Assembly (NCBI GenBank): GCA_934294885.1
Contig: CAKRAK010000029.1
Location: 1-31,382, forward strand
From: an uncultured Lachnospiraceae bacterium
GTDB lineage: Bacteria; Bacillota; Clostridia; Lachnospirales; Lachnospiraceae
Direction: 5' to 3'
DNA length: 31,382 nt
Shown here: one piece after another, positions 7,454-13,101 of the stretch
How the letters are laid out: each line of letters begins with the position of its first letter
Numbering within the stretch: position 1 is the first letter of the stretch
Translations under genes and position numbers: made by a program
The notes under the pieces: model-generated
What the model was told of the DNA's origin: nothing
What the model saw: only the letters and a program-made list of their open reading frames with translations
The model's database searches: none

Positions 7454-7927
7454 ACACTGACTACAGTCTGCACATACGAAATCAAGCTCTGCAAGGCTGC
7501 CATCTCATACAAACTGAGTTCTCCCAGTCGCCCCGCCATCTCTACCGCGGATTCTGCTGATTCCAAATTACCGGTAACCATATAGTCCATGTACTCTTCC
7601 CGCATACTTCTGTTCATTTCGATAACCGCCACAATAAGAAATGCCAATAATGCTGATATTACTACTAGCATAACTCCAGAAGTCAATACAGCTGCTACCA
7701 ATGACAGAATAGCTCCCACAAGCATAGCCGTCCCAACAATTGATGAAATGAAGCCACATAGCACACCTATTGTTACTACAATTGTCAATACTCCCCCATT
7801 CAATCCACCGGATATCATGTATTCTCCAACACCTGTCTCTGGGTTGGTGACGATATATCCTGTTCCACTCCAGTCACCTATAGTGACTTCTTCTGCGGGA
7901 ACAGTAACAATCATTCCACTGTTAACC

Positions 7928-8100
7928 GCATTGATAATGGACTGCTTGGTTGTAGAATCCGTATTCAGTTTTTCAATCTCGGTAGGCAGATTTGCCTTGG
8001 ACAGTAATAGGATGTCGATATTCTCTTCCGATGCTTTCGCCAAGATAGAGATAGTCGATACACTTTCTTCCCCGGTTATCTCTTCCCACACTGTACTTTC
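7928..8100 (-). repeat. 173-nt toxin core module, copy 2
   Basis: Gapless partner of 4012-4184 with about 13 differences. Here the core continues naturally beyond INAV into NSGMIVTVPAEEVTIGDWSG, so this copy shows the native order. Its upstream edge at 8100 joins SUKH immunity-gene sequence. Confidence 0.85.
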
Positions 8101-8111
8101 GTATAATATTT

Positions 8112-8657
8112 CTACATTATATCTGACCAAAATGAAATTGATGTAACGCTTTCAAACTCGATTTCATCTTGCCTTTTATTTCCAAATTCAACATCTATAT
8201 AATCTTCTAAATTTTTACCATAATATATAATATCTATACCATGTATGGAAACTATCGGGGGATTTTCATCCTCTACCATCGGCATATATCGATGAGCATA
8301 AATTGGCAAAAGTTTAGGAGCTTCTTTTAGTCTAATCTTTACCTCCTTTAAAATACTTTCTTTATTCTCTGGTTCTTCTCCCCAATTATCACACCAACAG
8401 ATTTCCTCAGCCATACTGAAGATATTTAAAAATGGACTATTCATAATATTTTTAATAAAGTTTATATTATCTTCTTTCATATTTCTCCAATTATAAAAAC
8501 CCTTTGAAATCGGCAATGCAATCATTAAAAATTCTCGTAAACTTTTTGGAAATTTAATTTGGTATATATTTTCTATTTTCACTAACTCATCAAATGTAAG
8601 TCCTTTTTCAAATTGTATACCATTTTTTCTCAACAAATCATAACTATATTTATCCAT
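8112..8657 (-). CDS. SUKH/SMI1-KNR4-like immunity protein
   Basis: A 181-residue cytosolic protein with the SUKH pattern: GLTFDELVKIENIYQIKFPK SLREFL (about 19-45; helix, then 'ifP.slreFL'), the aromatic FYNWRN segment, a central EEICWCDNWGE, LLPIYAHRYMP (the conserved 'lipi....g' strand), and PPIVSIHGIDIIYYG with a trailing helix. SUKH proteins are known antidotes to nuclease toxins, in line with the barnase-like tip just upstream. I take the ATG at 8657, ten bases after AGAGAGGT. The longer reading begins with TTG. It follows the tip's stop by 18 nt. The gene looks undamaged, and its last codons run into the core module joint at 8100-8111. Confidence 0.82.
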   Translation of the reverse strand: MDKYSYDLLRKNGIQFEKGLTFDELVKIENIYQIKFPKSLREFLMIALPISKGFYNWRNMKEDNINFIKNIMNSPFLNIFSMAEEICWCDNWGEEPENKESILKEVKIRLKEAPKLLPIYAHRYMPMVEDENPPIVSIHGIDIIYYGKNLEDYIDVEFGNKRQDEIEFESVTSISFWSDIM

Positions 8658-8675
8658 CAAGTATTTTACCTCTCT

Positions 8676-8984
8676 CTATTCCATTCGTGTAAATGTGTAA
8701 TAATGATCATTTGTATACCAAACAGAACCATCATCACCAATTACGATTCTCTCAGCGCCTCTATTTTGTCCCTTAACATATGGATTAATATCATATTCTT
8801 TATAATTTACCCCATCTGGTAGTTTTTGTGCCCCATCTTCTAATGGTATACTTCTATATACACGTCCGCTCAAATCACCTACATCATCAAACTCTTTGAG
8901 CATTTTTTCTACAAAATCCGTTCCATATTTACGAATCAGATTATTTTTCAGGTTTCCTTTTAAAGCATTGATAATAGACTGCTT
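8676..8984 (-). pseudogene. Barnase/RNase N1-like toxin tip fused to core stub
   Basis: An open frame of about 102 residues with no start. It begins in the core stub KQSIINA, then reads LIRKYGTDFVEKM, GRVYRSIPLEDGAQKLPDG, YKEYDINPY, RGAERIVIGDDG and YTNDHYYTFTRME. This is the microbial ribonuclease (barnase/RNase N1/T1) active-site series: catalytic Glu in YkEYD, Arg in RGaERIV, catalytic His in DHY.TF. All three are present, so the RNase domain itself appears intact while the delivery part is lost. The SUKH gene at 8112 is the expected antidote. Expression would require an internal start, and I see none with a ribosome site before the domain. Confidence 0.82.
8965..8984 (-). repeat. Core module stub, copy 3
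   Basis: GCATTGATAATAGACTGCTT, identical to the first 20 bases of the module at 4012, coding for KQSIINA in frame with the RNase tip. It marks where a core-to-core or core-to-immunity recombination cut off everything upstream. Confidence 0.75.
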
Positions 8985-8998
8985 ACAATGTGTAAGTT

Positions 8999-9238
8999 TT
9001 ATTCTTCAACATTATAAACAACAGTTGGATTATTATAACCATCCTTAAATACATAAATCCTATTACAATTTGGGCACAACCATACATCATAATTGGGTAT
9101 TGGTATCCTCCACGGCTCTATCATTTCACAATCTAATATCTTATCCCACTCTCTATCAGTATACACCCTTAATTGAATATCATTAGGTGCTTTACTATTA
9201 CTTAAATTATATCCACATCTACATTTCATTCTTGCCAT
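8999..9238 (-). CDS. Small zinc-ribbon immunity protein (79 aa)
   Basis: Starts MARMKCRCGYNLSN and carries CxC near residues 6-8 and CPNC near 55-58, which together could bind one zinc ion. Between them lies YTDREWDKILDCEMIEPW and YDVWLCPNCNRIYVFKDG, giving a rubredoxin-like knuckle. The ATG at 9238 is 1 nt past the stop of the nuclease tip. The nearest AAGGAG is about 15 bases upstream, so translation may depend on coupling. It is the natural antidote candidate for the PD-(D/E)XK tip. Not a family I can name with certainty. Confidence 0.75.
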   Translation of the reverse strand: MARMKCRCGYNLSNSKAPNDIQLRVYTDREWDKILDCEMIEPWRIPIPNYDVWLCPNCNRIYVFKDGYNNPTVVYNVEE

Positions 9239-9239
9239 A

Positions 9240-9608
9240 TCAATATTTGAAAACTCCTTCCTTCGTCCATATTTCTACATTTCCAGGCAACTTCCCATTG
9301 TAAACACCAACAACCCTATCAATTACCGTTTGTGCCCCTTCTAATGTCATTTCTGTCTTTCTCGCATCAATTATAACTGTTTCTGCTCCTTGCTTGAATC
9401 CATCCTGTATTCTTGTAACGGGTGTATTTAAACTGCTACCATTCAATGTTTTCAATTCTGTCGGAACCCCATCGACATAAAAATCAGGTGTTGGGCGATT
9501 ATTATCTCTTGGTATTATCTCAACGTTTTTTCCCTGATCTTCCTGCCAGATAATCCGCTTTCTTGCATAGGTTTTGCTTAAATCTTCTAATTCTAATTTT
9601 TTCTCCCT
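9240..9608 (-). pseudogene. CdiA-CT-like PD-(D/E)XK nuclease toxin tip
   Basis: A frame of about 122 residues following a TGA, without start. It reads LEDLSKTYARKRIIWQEDQG, then RPTPDFYVDGVPTELKTLNG, then TRIQDGFKQGAETVIIDARK and AQTVIDRVVGVYNG, ending EIWTKEGVFKY. The PDFxVDGxxxELK signature (Asp in PDF, then Glu-x-Lys) with a following helix containing Gln and a buried VIIDAR strand is the arrangement of the contact-dependent inhibition CdiA C-terminal tRNase family (PD-(D/E)XK fold). Catalytic residues all appear present. Only the tip survives. Confidence 0.8.
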
Positions 9609-9653
9609 TCAGGACAGCGGAATATCAGCTTTATTTTTTCTAAAATATACTCC

Positions 9654-10073
9654 TTACAAATTATTAGAAAAAAAATCATCAATATATTTTGCAAGGATTG
9701 GTATGTCCTGTATTGCCCATTCACAACATAATTTATACTTCTTCTCTCCTAAATATGCTTGTTCATCATAAATAATTCTACTATTCTTACATTCCTTTCG
9801 AATATCTTCCACAACTGAGATTGTTAACAAATAATTTCCATTTCTAGACAAGGGATCTTTAAACACTTTCCAAGTATTTTTTCCCACAAATTCAGAAACA
9901 CATTTTTCTAATTTTTCTATTTTAGTATCTTGGTTAGTTACTCCCAAGCGAAAAACAAGCAGAGGAATATTTTTATATATGTTATTTGAAGAAAACATAT
10001 TATATTTTATCCATTCAATTGGAAGATTACTCTTAATAATTTTTGCTATAATCTTTTCTTCTTTTTGTCCCAT
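9654..10073 (-). CDS. Putative immunity protein, unknown family (139 aa)
   Basis: I do not recognise this protein. Two adjacent ATGs (10076 and 10073) follow AGGAGG; the second gives better spacing and overlaps the toxin tip's TGA by one base. It is an alpha/beta, Lys-rich soluble protein: helix EEKIIAKIIKSNLPIEWIKY, strand NIPLLVFRLGV, helix IEKLEKCVSEFVG, strand GNYLLTISVVE, then YKLCCEWAIQDIPILAKYID at the end. Tight coupling to the tip upstream supports immunity. Not obviously SUKH. Confidence 0.68.
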   Translation of the reverse strand: MGQKEEKIIAKIIKSNLPIEWIKYNMFSSNNIYKNIPLLVFRLGVTNQDTKIEKLEKCVSEFVGKNTWKVFKDPLSRNGNYLLTISVVEDIRKECKNSRIIYDEQAYLGEKKYKLCCEWAIQDIPILAKYIDDFFSNNL

Positions 10074-10321
10074 CATTTTCCTCCTTGTGTTTTTGTAAAA
10101 ACATCAAATCCTTCTGGATTAATCTCCTTTAACACTGTAAAATACTCATTCTTCATAATTGGAACATTTTTATAATAATCACTATTCAATAAATCATTAA
10201 ATTTATTTTGAATATCTGCATCTAAACCACTTTCAATTCCCGAAGTTTCTCCTCCTGATATTCCTTCACCAGGTTTTACTTCGCCAGACGGTTCTCCTGT
10301 GCCACCAGCTCCATCGCCGGG
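10073..10321 (-). pseudogene. Toxin tip remnant with Gly/Pro/Glu hinge
   Basis: An 82-residue open frame: PGDGAGGTGEPSGEVKPGEG and a further Gly/Ser/Glu stretch form a flexible hinge, then SGLDADIQNKFNDLLNSDYY, KNVPIMKNEYFTVLKEINPE and GFDVFTKTQGGK to the stop. A low-complexity hinge just before a small helical C-terminal piece is a toxin tip boundary. The helix-rich 50 residues lack motifs I know. The hinge DNA is also read out of frame as the last 12 or so residues of the SUKH-like gene at 10276, so a recombination joint lies near 10322. Confidence 0.6.
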
Positions 10322-10836
10322 TCAATAATTGCATGGGGTTTTAATTCTAATTTCTCTATCAATTCCACTAAACTATTAGCTAATGCAGATTCTTTAGGCT
10401 GTCCATCTATACGATTATCTTCTACATATATTTTTCCAGTAGATATTTCAAATAGAACAAAACTACCCGAATAATCTAGCCAACCTATCGGAAGGTACTT
10501 TTTATAATCTCCATATTTTGACCATTTTTGAACCAAAGATATAAAGTTATCCTCATAGTTTTTAGGTATTTTTCCGTCATCCTGGTCTATCGCAGAAAAT
10601 AAAATAATACATTCCCTCTCTTTATAATATCCATAAATATATGTGTGAAGACAACAAGTAATATATTCATATATTACTGTTGGTATTTCAATCCCAAACT
10701 TATTCTTAAAATTCGATAAATCCCTTTTCCAAAAAATATAGTTATATAAGAGCATTTTCTTACTCATCCTTTTTATACCATATTTTTTACGATATTGTCT
10801 TTCTCTTTTATTATATTCTTTTATAATTGAAACCAT
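10276..10836 (-). CDS. SUKH-like immunity protein with chimeric C-terminus
   Basis: A 186-residue protein with the SUKH plan: basic N-terminal helix (REYRQ-type, about 8-30), FKNKFGIEIPTVIYEYITCC (the 'iP..i.efl' helix), YGYYKERECIILFSAIDQDD, then LPIGWLDYSGSFVLFEISTG and YVEDNRIDGQPKE before a final helix. GGAGGAG lies 12 bases before the ATG, which directly follows the TAG of a toxin tail. The last 12 or so residues (AMELVAQENRLAK) are the hinge of the next toxin fragment read in another frame, so the native C-terminus has been replaced. The core fold should be unaffected. A 48-nt piece of a second copy lies at 3188-3235. Confidence 0.75.
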   Translation of the reverse strand: MVSIIKEYNKRERQYRKKYGIKRMSKKMLLYNYIFWKRDLSNFKNKFGIEIPTVIYEYITCCLHTYIYGYYKERECIILFSAIDQDDGKIPKNYEDNFISLVQKWSKYGDYKKYLPIGWLDYSGSFVLFEISTGKIYVEDNRIDGQPKESALANSLVELIEKLELKPHAIIDPAMELVAQENRLAK

Positions 10837-10902
10837 CTAGTTTAACAACTCCTCCAATAATTCTCTCAGTCTCTCTCTAGCCAATTTTCCATCATTCTTT
10901 AT
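10837..10902 (-). pseudogene. Toxin C-terminal tail (21 residues)
   Basis: The short frame IKNDGKLARERLRELLEELL-N ends in TAG next to the ATG of the SUKH-like gene, the coupling seen at the other pairs. A strongly amphipathic Arg/Glu/Leu helix is all that remains of this toxin. In 10903-10974 I find only frames too short to judge, such as GGTLGQSYFYTSNEVMNKE (about 10893-10952) and an alternative GDTYGAALWDKAIFIRV; either could be a core scrap. Confidence 0.45.
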
Positions 10903-10974
10903 TCATAACCTCATTACTCGTATAAAAATAGCTTTGTCCCAGAGTGCCGCCCCATATGTATCTCCCTTATTCCT

Positions 10975-11316
10975 TTAATCAACAACATAATTCAAACAAA
11001 ATAATATTGCCTCATCCAATGAGCACATCAAATCATTTAGCATCGTATCCTTATCATCATACACACAATATACTTGTTTAAGTTCTTCTGTACTAACTAC
11101 TTCCATTGCTTCAAAATATATAAATTGATACGGGGTAAATTTTGAATTAGTCAAAGAAAGCTGCGCCAAACAATTATCAAATTCAAAATCAATAATCAAT
11201 ATATCCATACTATTTTTTTTAATTGCACAAGCACATTTATTTGATAATTTACTTTCCCATTTTTTATGCCACTCCAATATATTAGATTTTAATCTTCTAA
11301 AATTATAGTCGCTCAT
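10975..11316 (-). CDS. Putative immunity protein, unknown family (113 aa)
   Basis: I do not recognise this family. A longer frame starts at 11421, but the ATG at 11316 has GAGGGGAG eight bases upstream, and the longer part is toxin tail in another frame. The product opens MSDYNFRRLKSNILEWHKKW, continues with beta strands MDILIIDFEFDNCLAQLSLT and FTPYQFIYFEAMEV, and ends in a helix with DKDTMLNDLMCSLDEAILFC. Small, acidic and soluble, it is likely the antidote of the tip remnant overlapping upstream. Confidence 0.68.
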   Translation of the reverse strand: MSDYNFRRLKSNILEWHKKWESKLSNKCACAIKKNSMDILIIDFEFDNCLAQLSLTNSKFTPYQFIYFEAMEVVSTEELKQVYCVYDDKDTMLNDLMCSLDEAILFCLNYVVD

Positions 11317-11317
11317 A

Positions 11318-11449
11318 TCATTTTCTCCCCTCAATAGATATATTAGTTGCGTCTGGCACTTCAGTAATTCTTGGCAAACCCCTTTTTTCATATAACCTAT
11401 CAAGTAAAGAGCCCGGTCCATTTACAATTCCCCATCCCTCAGTTCCTCC
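11318..11449 (-). pseudogene. Toxin C-terminal tail (43 residues)
   Basis: The open frame GGTEGWGIVNGPGSLLDRLY, EKRGLPRITEVPDATNISIE, GRK ends in TGA just ahead of the immunity ATG (AAATGATATG). Sensible residue composition and perfect coupling to the next gene show it is a real toxin end, not a chance frame. Its 5' edge cuts into the response-regulator remnant. The activity cannot be told. Confidence 0.58.
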
Positions 11450-11663
11450 TTATCTGCTTTTTCATTTCAAGTCCGTCTAAGCCCGGCATCTCAATATCCA
11501 GTATAAACAAATCTACCTGTGGATGCTCTTTTAATATATGCTCACAAAGTTCCCTCGAATTGTTATAGGAGAGAAGAATGTCGCCCTCTTCACAAATTTT
11601 GTTACAATATGATCCTATTTGACAAAGCATTTCTTCATCATCGTCACAAATCATAATTTTCAT
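11439..11663 (-). pseudogene. Truncated response regulator (receiver domain only, partial)
   Basis: The N-terminal 74 residues look like an AgrA/LytTR-type receiver: MKIMICDDDEEML (acidic pocket DDD), DLFILDIEMPGLDGLEMKKQ (phospho-Asp in FILDIEMPG). The frame stops at RRN after the third strand/helix, so half the receiver and the DNA-binding domain are missing. A -1 shift in the A-run at about 11463 reads ADKEELRDGEL-stop, a plausible native C-terminal tail, so the gene may have an internal deletion rather than a simple cut. AAAGGA precedes the ATG and a strong promoter lies upstream. Confidence 0.72.
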
Positions 11664-11717
11664 ATTTTATTTCCTTTATACTTTTTTAGACAAAAAGCGT
11701 TCAATCCATTGAGTTTT

Positions 11718-11745
11718 ATTATACTTTGTTTCATAATGATGTCAA
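11718..11745 (-). promoter_or_regulatory. Consensus sigma-A promoter upstream of the array
   Basis: Perfect TTGACA (11745-11740) and perfect TATAAT (11723-11718) with a 16-nt spacer on the minus strand, 55 bases before the response-regulator ATG. It is the only full-consensus promoter I see upstream of the 11.7-2.9 kb array, and the regulator behind it is broken. It could therefore now drive transcription into the immunity genes. Confidence 0.75.
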
Positions 11746-11772
11746 TTAACGATTTTAGTTGTTTTTAACAAG

Positions 11773-11814
11773 AAAAAAAAGAAATGCGCCTACTAAACTA
11801 TATAGTAAACGCAT
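11773..11814 (-). terminator. Terminator after the zinc-ribbon membrane gene
   Basis: Minus-strand ATGCGTTTACTA and TAGTAGGCGCAT pair over 12 bp with two G-U pairs around a short loop. TTTCTTTTTTTTC follows. It lies about 60 nt beyond the stop at 11876 and isolates the promoter at 11718-11745 from upstream transcription. Confidence 0.75.
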
Positions 11815-11875
11815 GACATATCACATTATAAAAGTCATAGAAATATACAAAATATCTAAGAAACAAATCTTCGTT

Positions 11876-12409
11876 TTATTTATCCAGAAGCTGTGTTCCG
11901 CAATATTTACAGTTGTGCTCATAACCGATTCGAAGCGTATTTGGAGCTGCACAATTTGTACAATGTATCACTACATATTTATCCTTTATCTGCTTTCTTC
12001 CGTTATCCAAAAGAATGTAGTTTGCATCTTCCGGAAAAATCATACAATTAACAAGCAATCCATTTCCAACAAATTCCAAGAACTCAGAAATACATTTTTT
12101 AGGTTTCAATTTCAGTTCATGAGACAAATCCGAGACAGCGACCAAACCATCTTCATCCTTTTCAAAAAAATTGTTAAACCGTCCAACCCGCAGGATTTTG
12201 CGCAGCTTACAAAAAAGAATTACCGTAAAAATTGTAAAGAAAGAAAATACTACTCCTATAATAGGCAGGATACTGCTGTTTCCATGTATTTGATCGGTAA
12301 CAACCAAAAGAAACCAAAAAAGAATCATTAAAAAATGAAATGCACAGTACAAAAAGCATGCCAGACAGATGCCAAACCGAATCCCTTTTTTCTTTTTATC
12401 CTGATACAT
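11876..12409 (-). CDS. Membrane protein with C-terminal zinc ribbon (A)
   Basis: I know no name for it. The start is the ATG at 12409 with AGGGAGG seven bases upstream; a longer frame from 12481 lacks a ribosome site. The 177-residue product has two membrane helices (about 13-37 and 47-68), a cytosolic winged-helix-like part (VAVSDLSHELKLKPKKCISE, FLEFVGNGLL), and a C-terminal zinc ribbon CTNC...CKYC. The gene next door (12521) has the same order of parts. The helix-turn-helix-like middle resembles the PCI/winged-helix block found in small clostridial zinc-ribbon membrane proteins. Function unknown. Confidence 0.78.
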   Translation of the reverse strand: MYQDKKKKGIRFGICLACFLYCAFHFLMILFWFLLVVTDQIHGNSSILPIIGVVFSFFTIFTVILFCKLRKILRVGRFNNFFEKDEDGLVAVSDLSHELKLKPKKCISEFLEFVGNGLLVNCMIFPEDANYILLDNGRKQIKDKYVVIHCTNCAAPNTLRIGYEHNCKYCGTQLLDK

Positions 12410-12520
12410 AATGAAACCTCCCTTACAAAATGCAGCTACCGGACAATCACAAAACAAATGATATTCATTTTGTATGTGCAAATCCTATACGGCATACTAC
12501 AGCCACACTTACGCTTCGTC

Positions 12521-13045
12521 CTATTTTCCCTCCAGATTGCCGGAACAATACTTGCAGCTTTGTACAAATCCCCTGTGAACATAATTTTCTCCACCACAAT
12601 GAGGACAGATTACCTTACGCAAATGAAACTTTCCTTCCGTATCTGCCAGAACAATCATGTCCATGCCATCTACAGTCTGAAATCTGCAATTGAGCAAAAG
12701 TTTCGATTTACACAATAACTGAAAATCCGTGATAACCTTTTTTTCATCCAGTCCCAATGCTTTTGCAATTACTTTTGGTTGCAAAATACCGGCTGCATTA
12801 TTGGAAAAGATTCCACTGAAAATTCTGGTGTTCTGAAGCATTGCATTGACGGGTATATGAGCAGCAAAAAGCACTCCAAATATAATAATATAAATAGGAA
12901 TTCCTGCCTGCATGTACCCGGTTTCTCCCTGAACAACATCCAAGCATACGCCCACTACCAAAGATACCTCAAGCATGCCCCAAAAATAGATTCCGATCAG
13001 ATATATGGATTTTATAACATAATATAATTTTTTATTGATGTACAT
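12521..13045 (-). CDS. Membrane protein with C-terminal zinc ribbon (B)
   Basis: A 174-residue paralogue of the 11876 gene. It has two membrane helices (about 11-37 and 47-65), the middle part AKALGLDEKKVITDFQLLCK followed by a small beta hairpin, and the zinc ribbon CPHCGGENYVHRG...CKYCSG. AGGAG lies eight to nine bases before the ATG. The gap to the next gene is 111 nt. Just after the stop there is a GAAGCGTAAGTGTG motif related to the repeat at 15882. The duplicated pair suggests a two-subunit membrane complex. Partner and role unknown. Confidence 0.78.
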   Translation of the reverse strand: MYINKKLYYVIKSIYLIGIYFWGMLEVSLVVGVCLDVVQGETGYMQAGIPIYIIIFGVLFAAHIPVNAMLQNTRIFSGIFSNNAAGILQPKVIAKALGLDEKKVITDFQLLCKSKLLLNCRFQTVDGMDMIVLADTEGKFHLRKVICPHCGGENYVHRGFVQSCKYCSGNLEGK

Positions 13046-13101
13046 TCCATTTTCTCCTGTATCCGGTAAGTTCCATTCCCGGTATTTGAATTATCTACCT
13101 G

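Larger units (their letters stand above)
7088..8100 (-). pseudogene. HNH-like toxin, 5'-truncated and frameshifted
   Basis: The largest toxin piece. It starts inside the core at ESTVWEEITGEES, continues through GTGYIVTNPETGVGEYMISG, two or three hydrophobic helices (about 100-165), the linker YMDYMVTGNLESAESAVEMA and VSVKVPNKGFGTFEEL. The frame then ends falsely. Adding one A to the four-A run (plus-strand T 7411-7414) restores GKPGEGNAWHHIVEQSQINN, then VHNVNNIVAIPHG, IHAKISGHYSSK, LTVRQWL and GMKILKQYG to the stop at 7088. The HHIVEQ motif followed by N..NIVAIP and iHakIs is an HNH/Endonuclease VII-like nuclease pattern. The GTGYI..NPETG.GEYMISG segment is one I recall from long clostridial Rhs- or transglutaminase-type polymorphic toxins. 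No start codon with a ribosome site exists at the 5' end. Confidence 0.72.

Noticed and set aside
7324..8130. 268-residue frame taken as a complete gene
   Set aside because: It would start with TTG inside SUKH gene sequence without ribosome site, and it ends in a false frame after the one-base loss at 7411-7414.
7589..8146. 185-codon plus-strand frame opposite the HNH-like toxin
   Set aside because: Composition rich in Ser/Thr/Ile/Pro typical of an antisense shadow; no ribosome site, and the minus-strand reading shows clear toxin core motifs.
2917..11700. Prophage or integrative element
   Set aside because: No integrase, portal, terminase, capsid or att-like direct repeats; the genes fit toxin-immunity cassettes.
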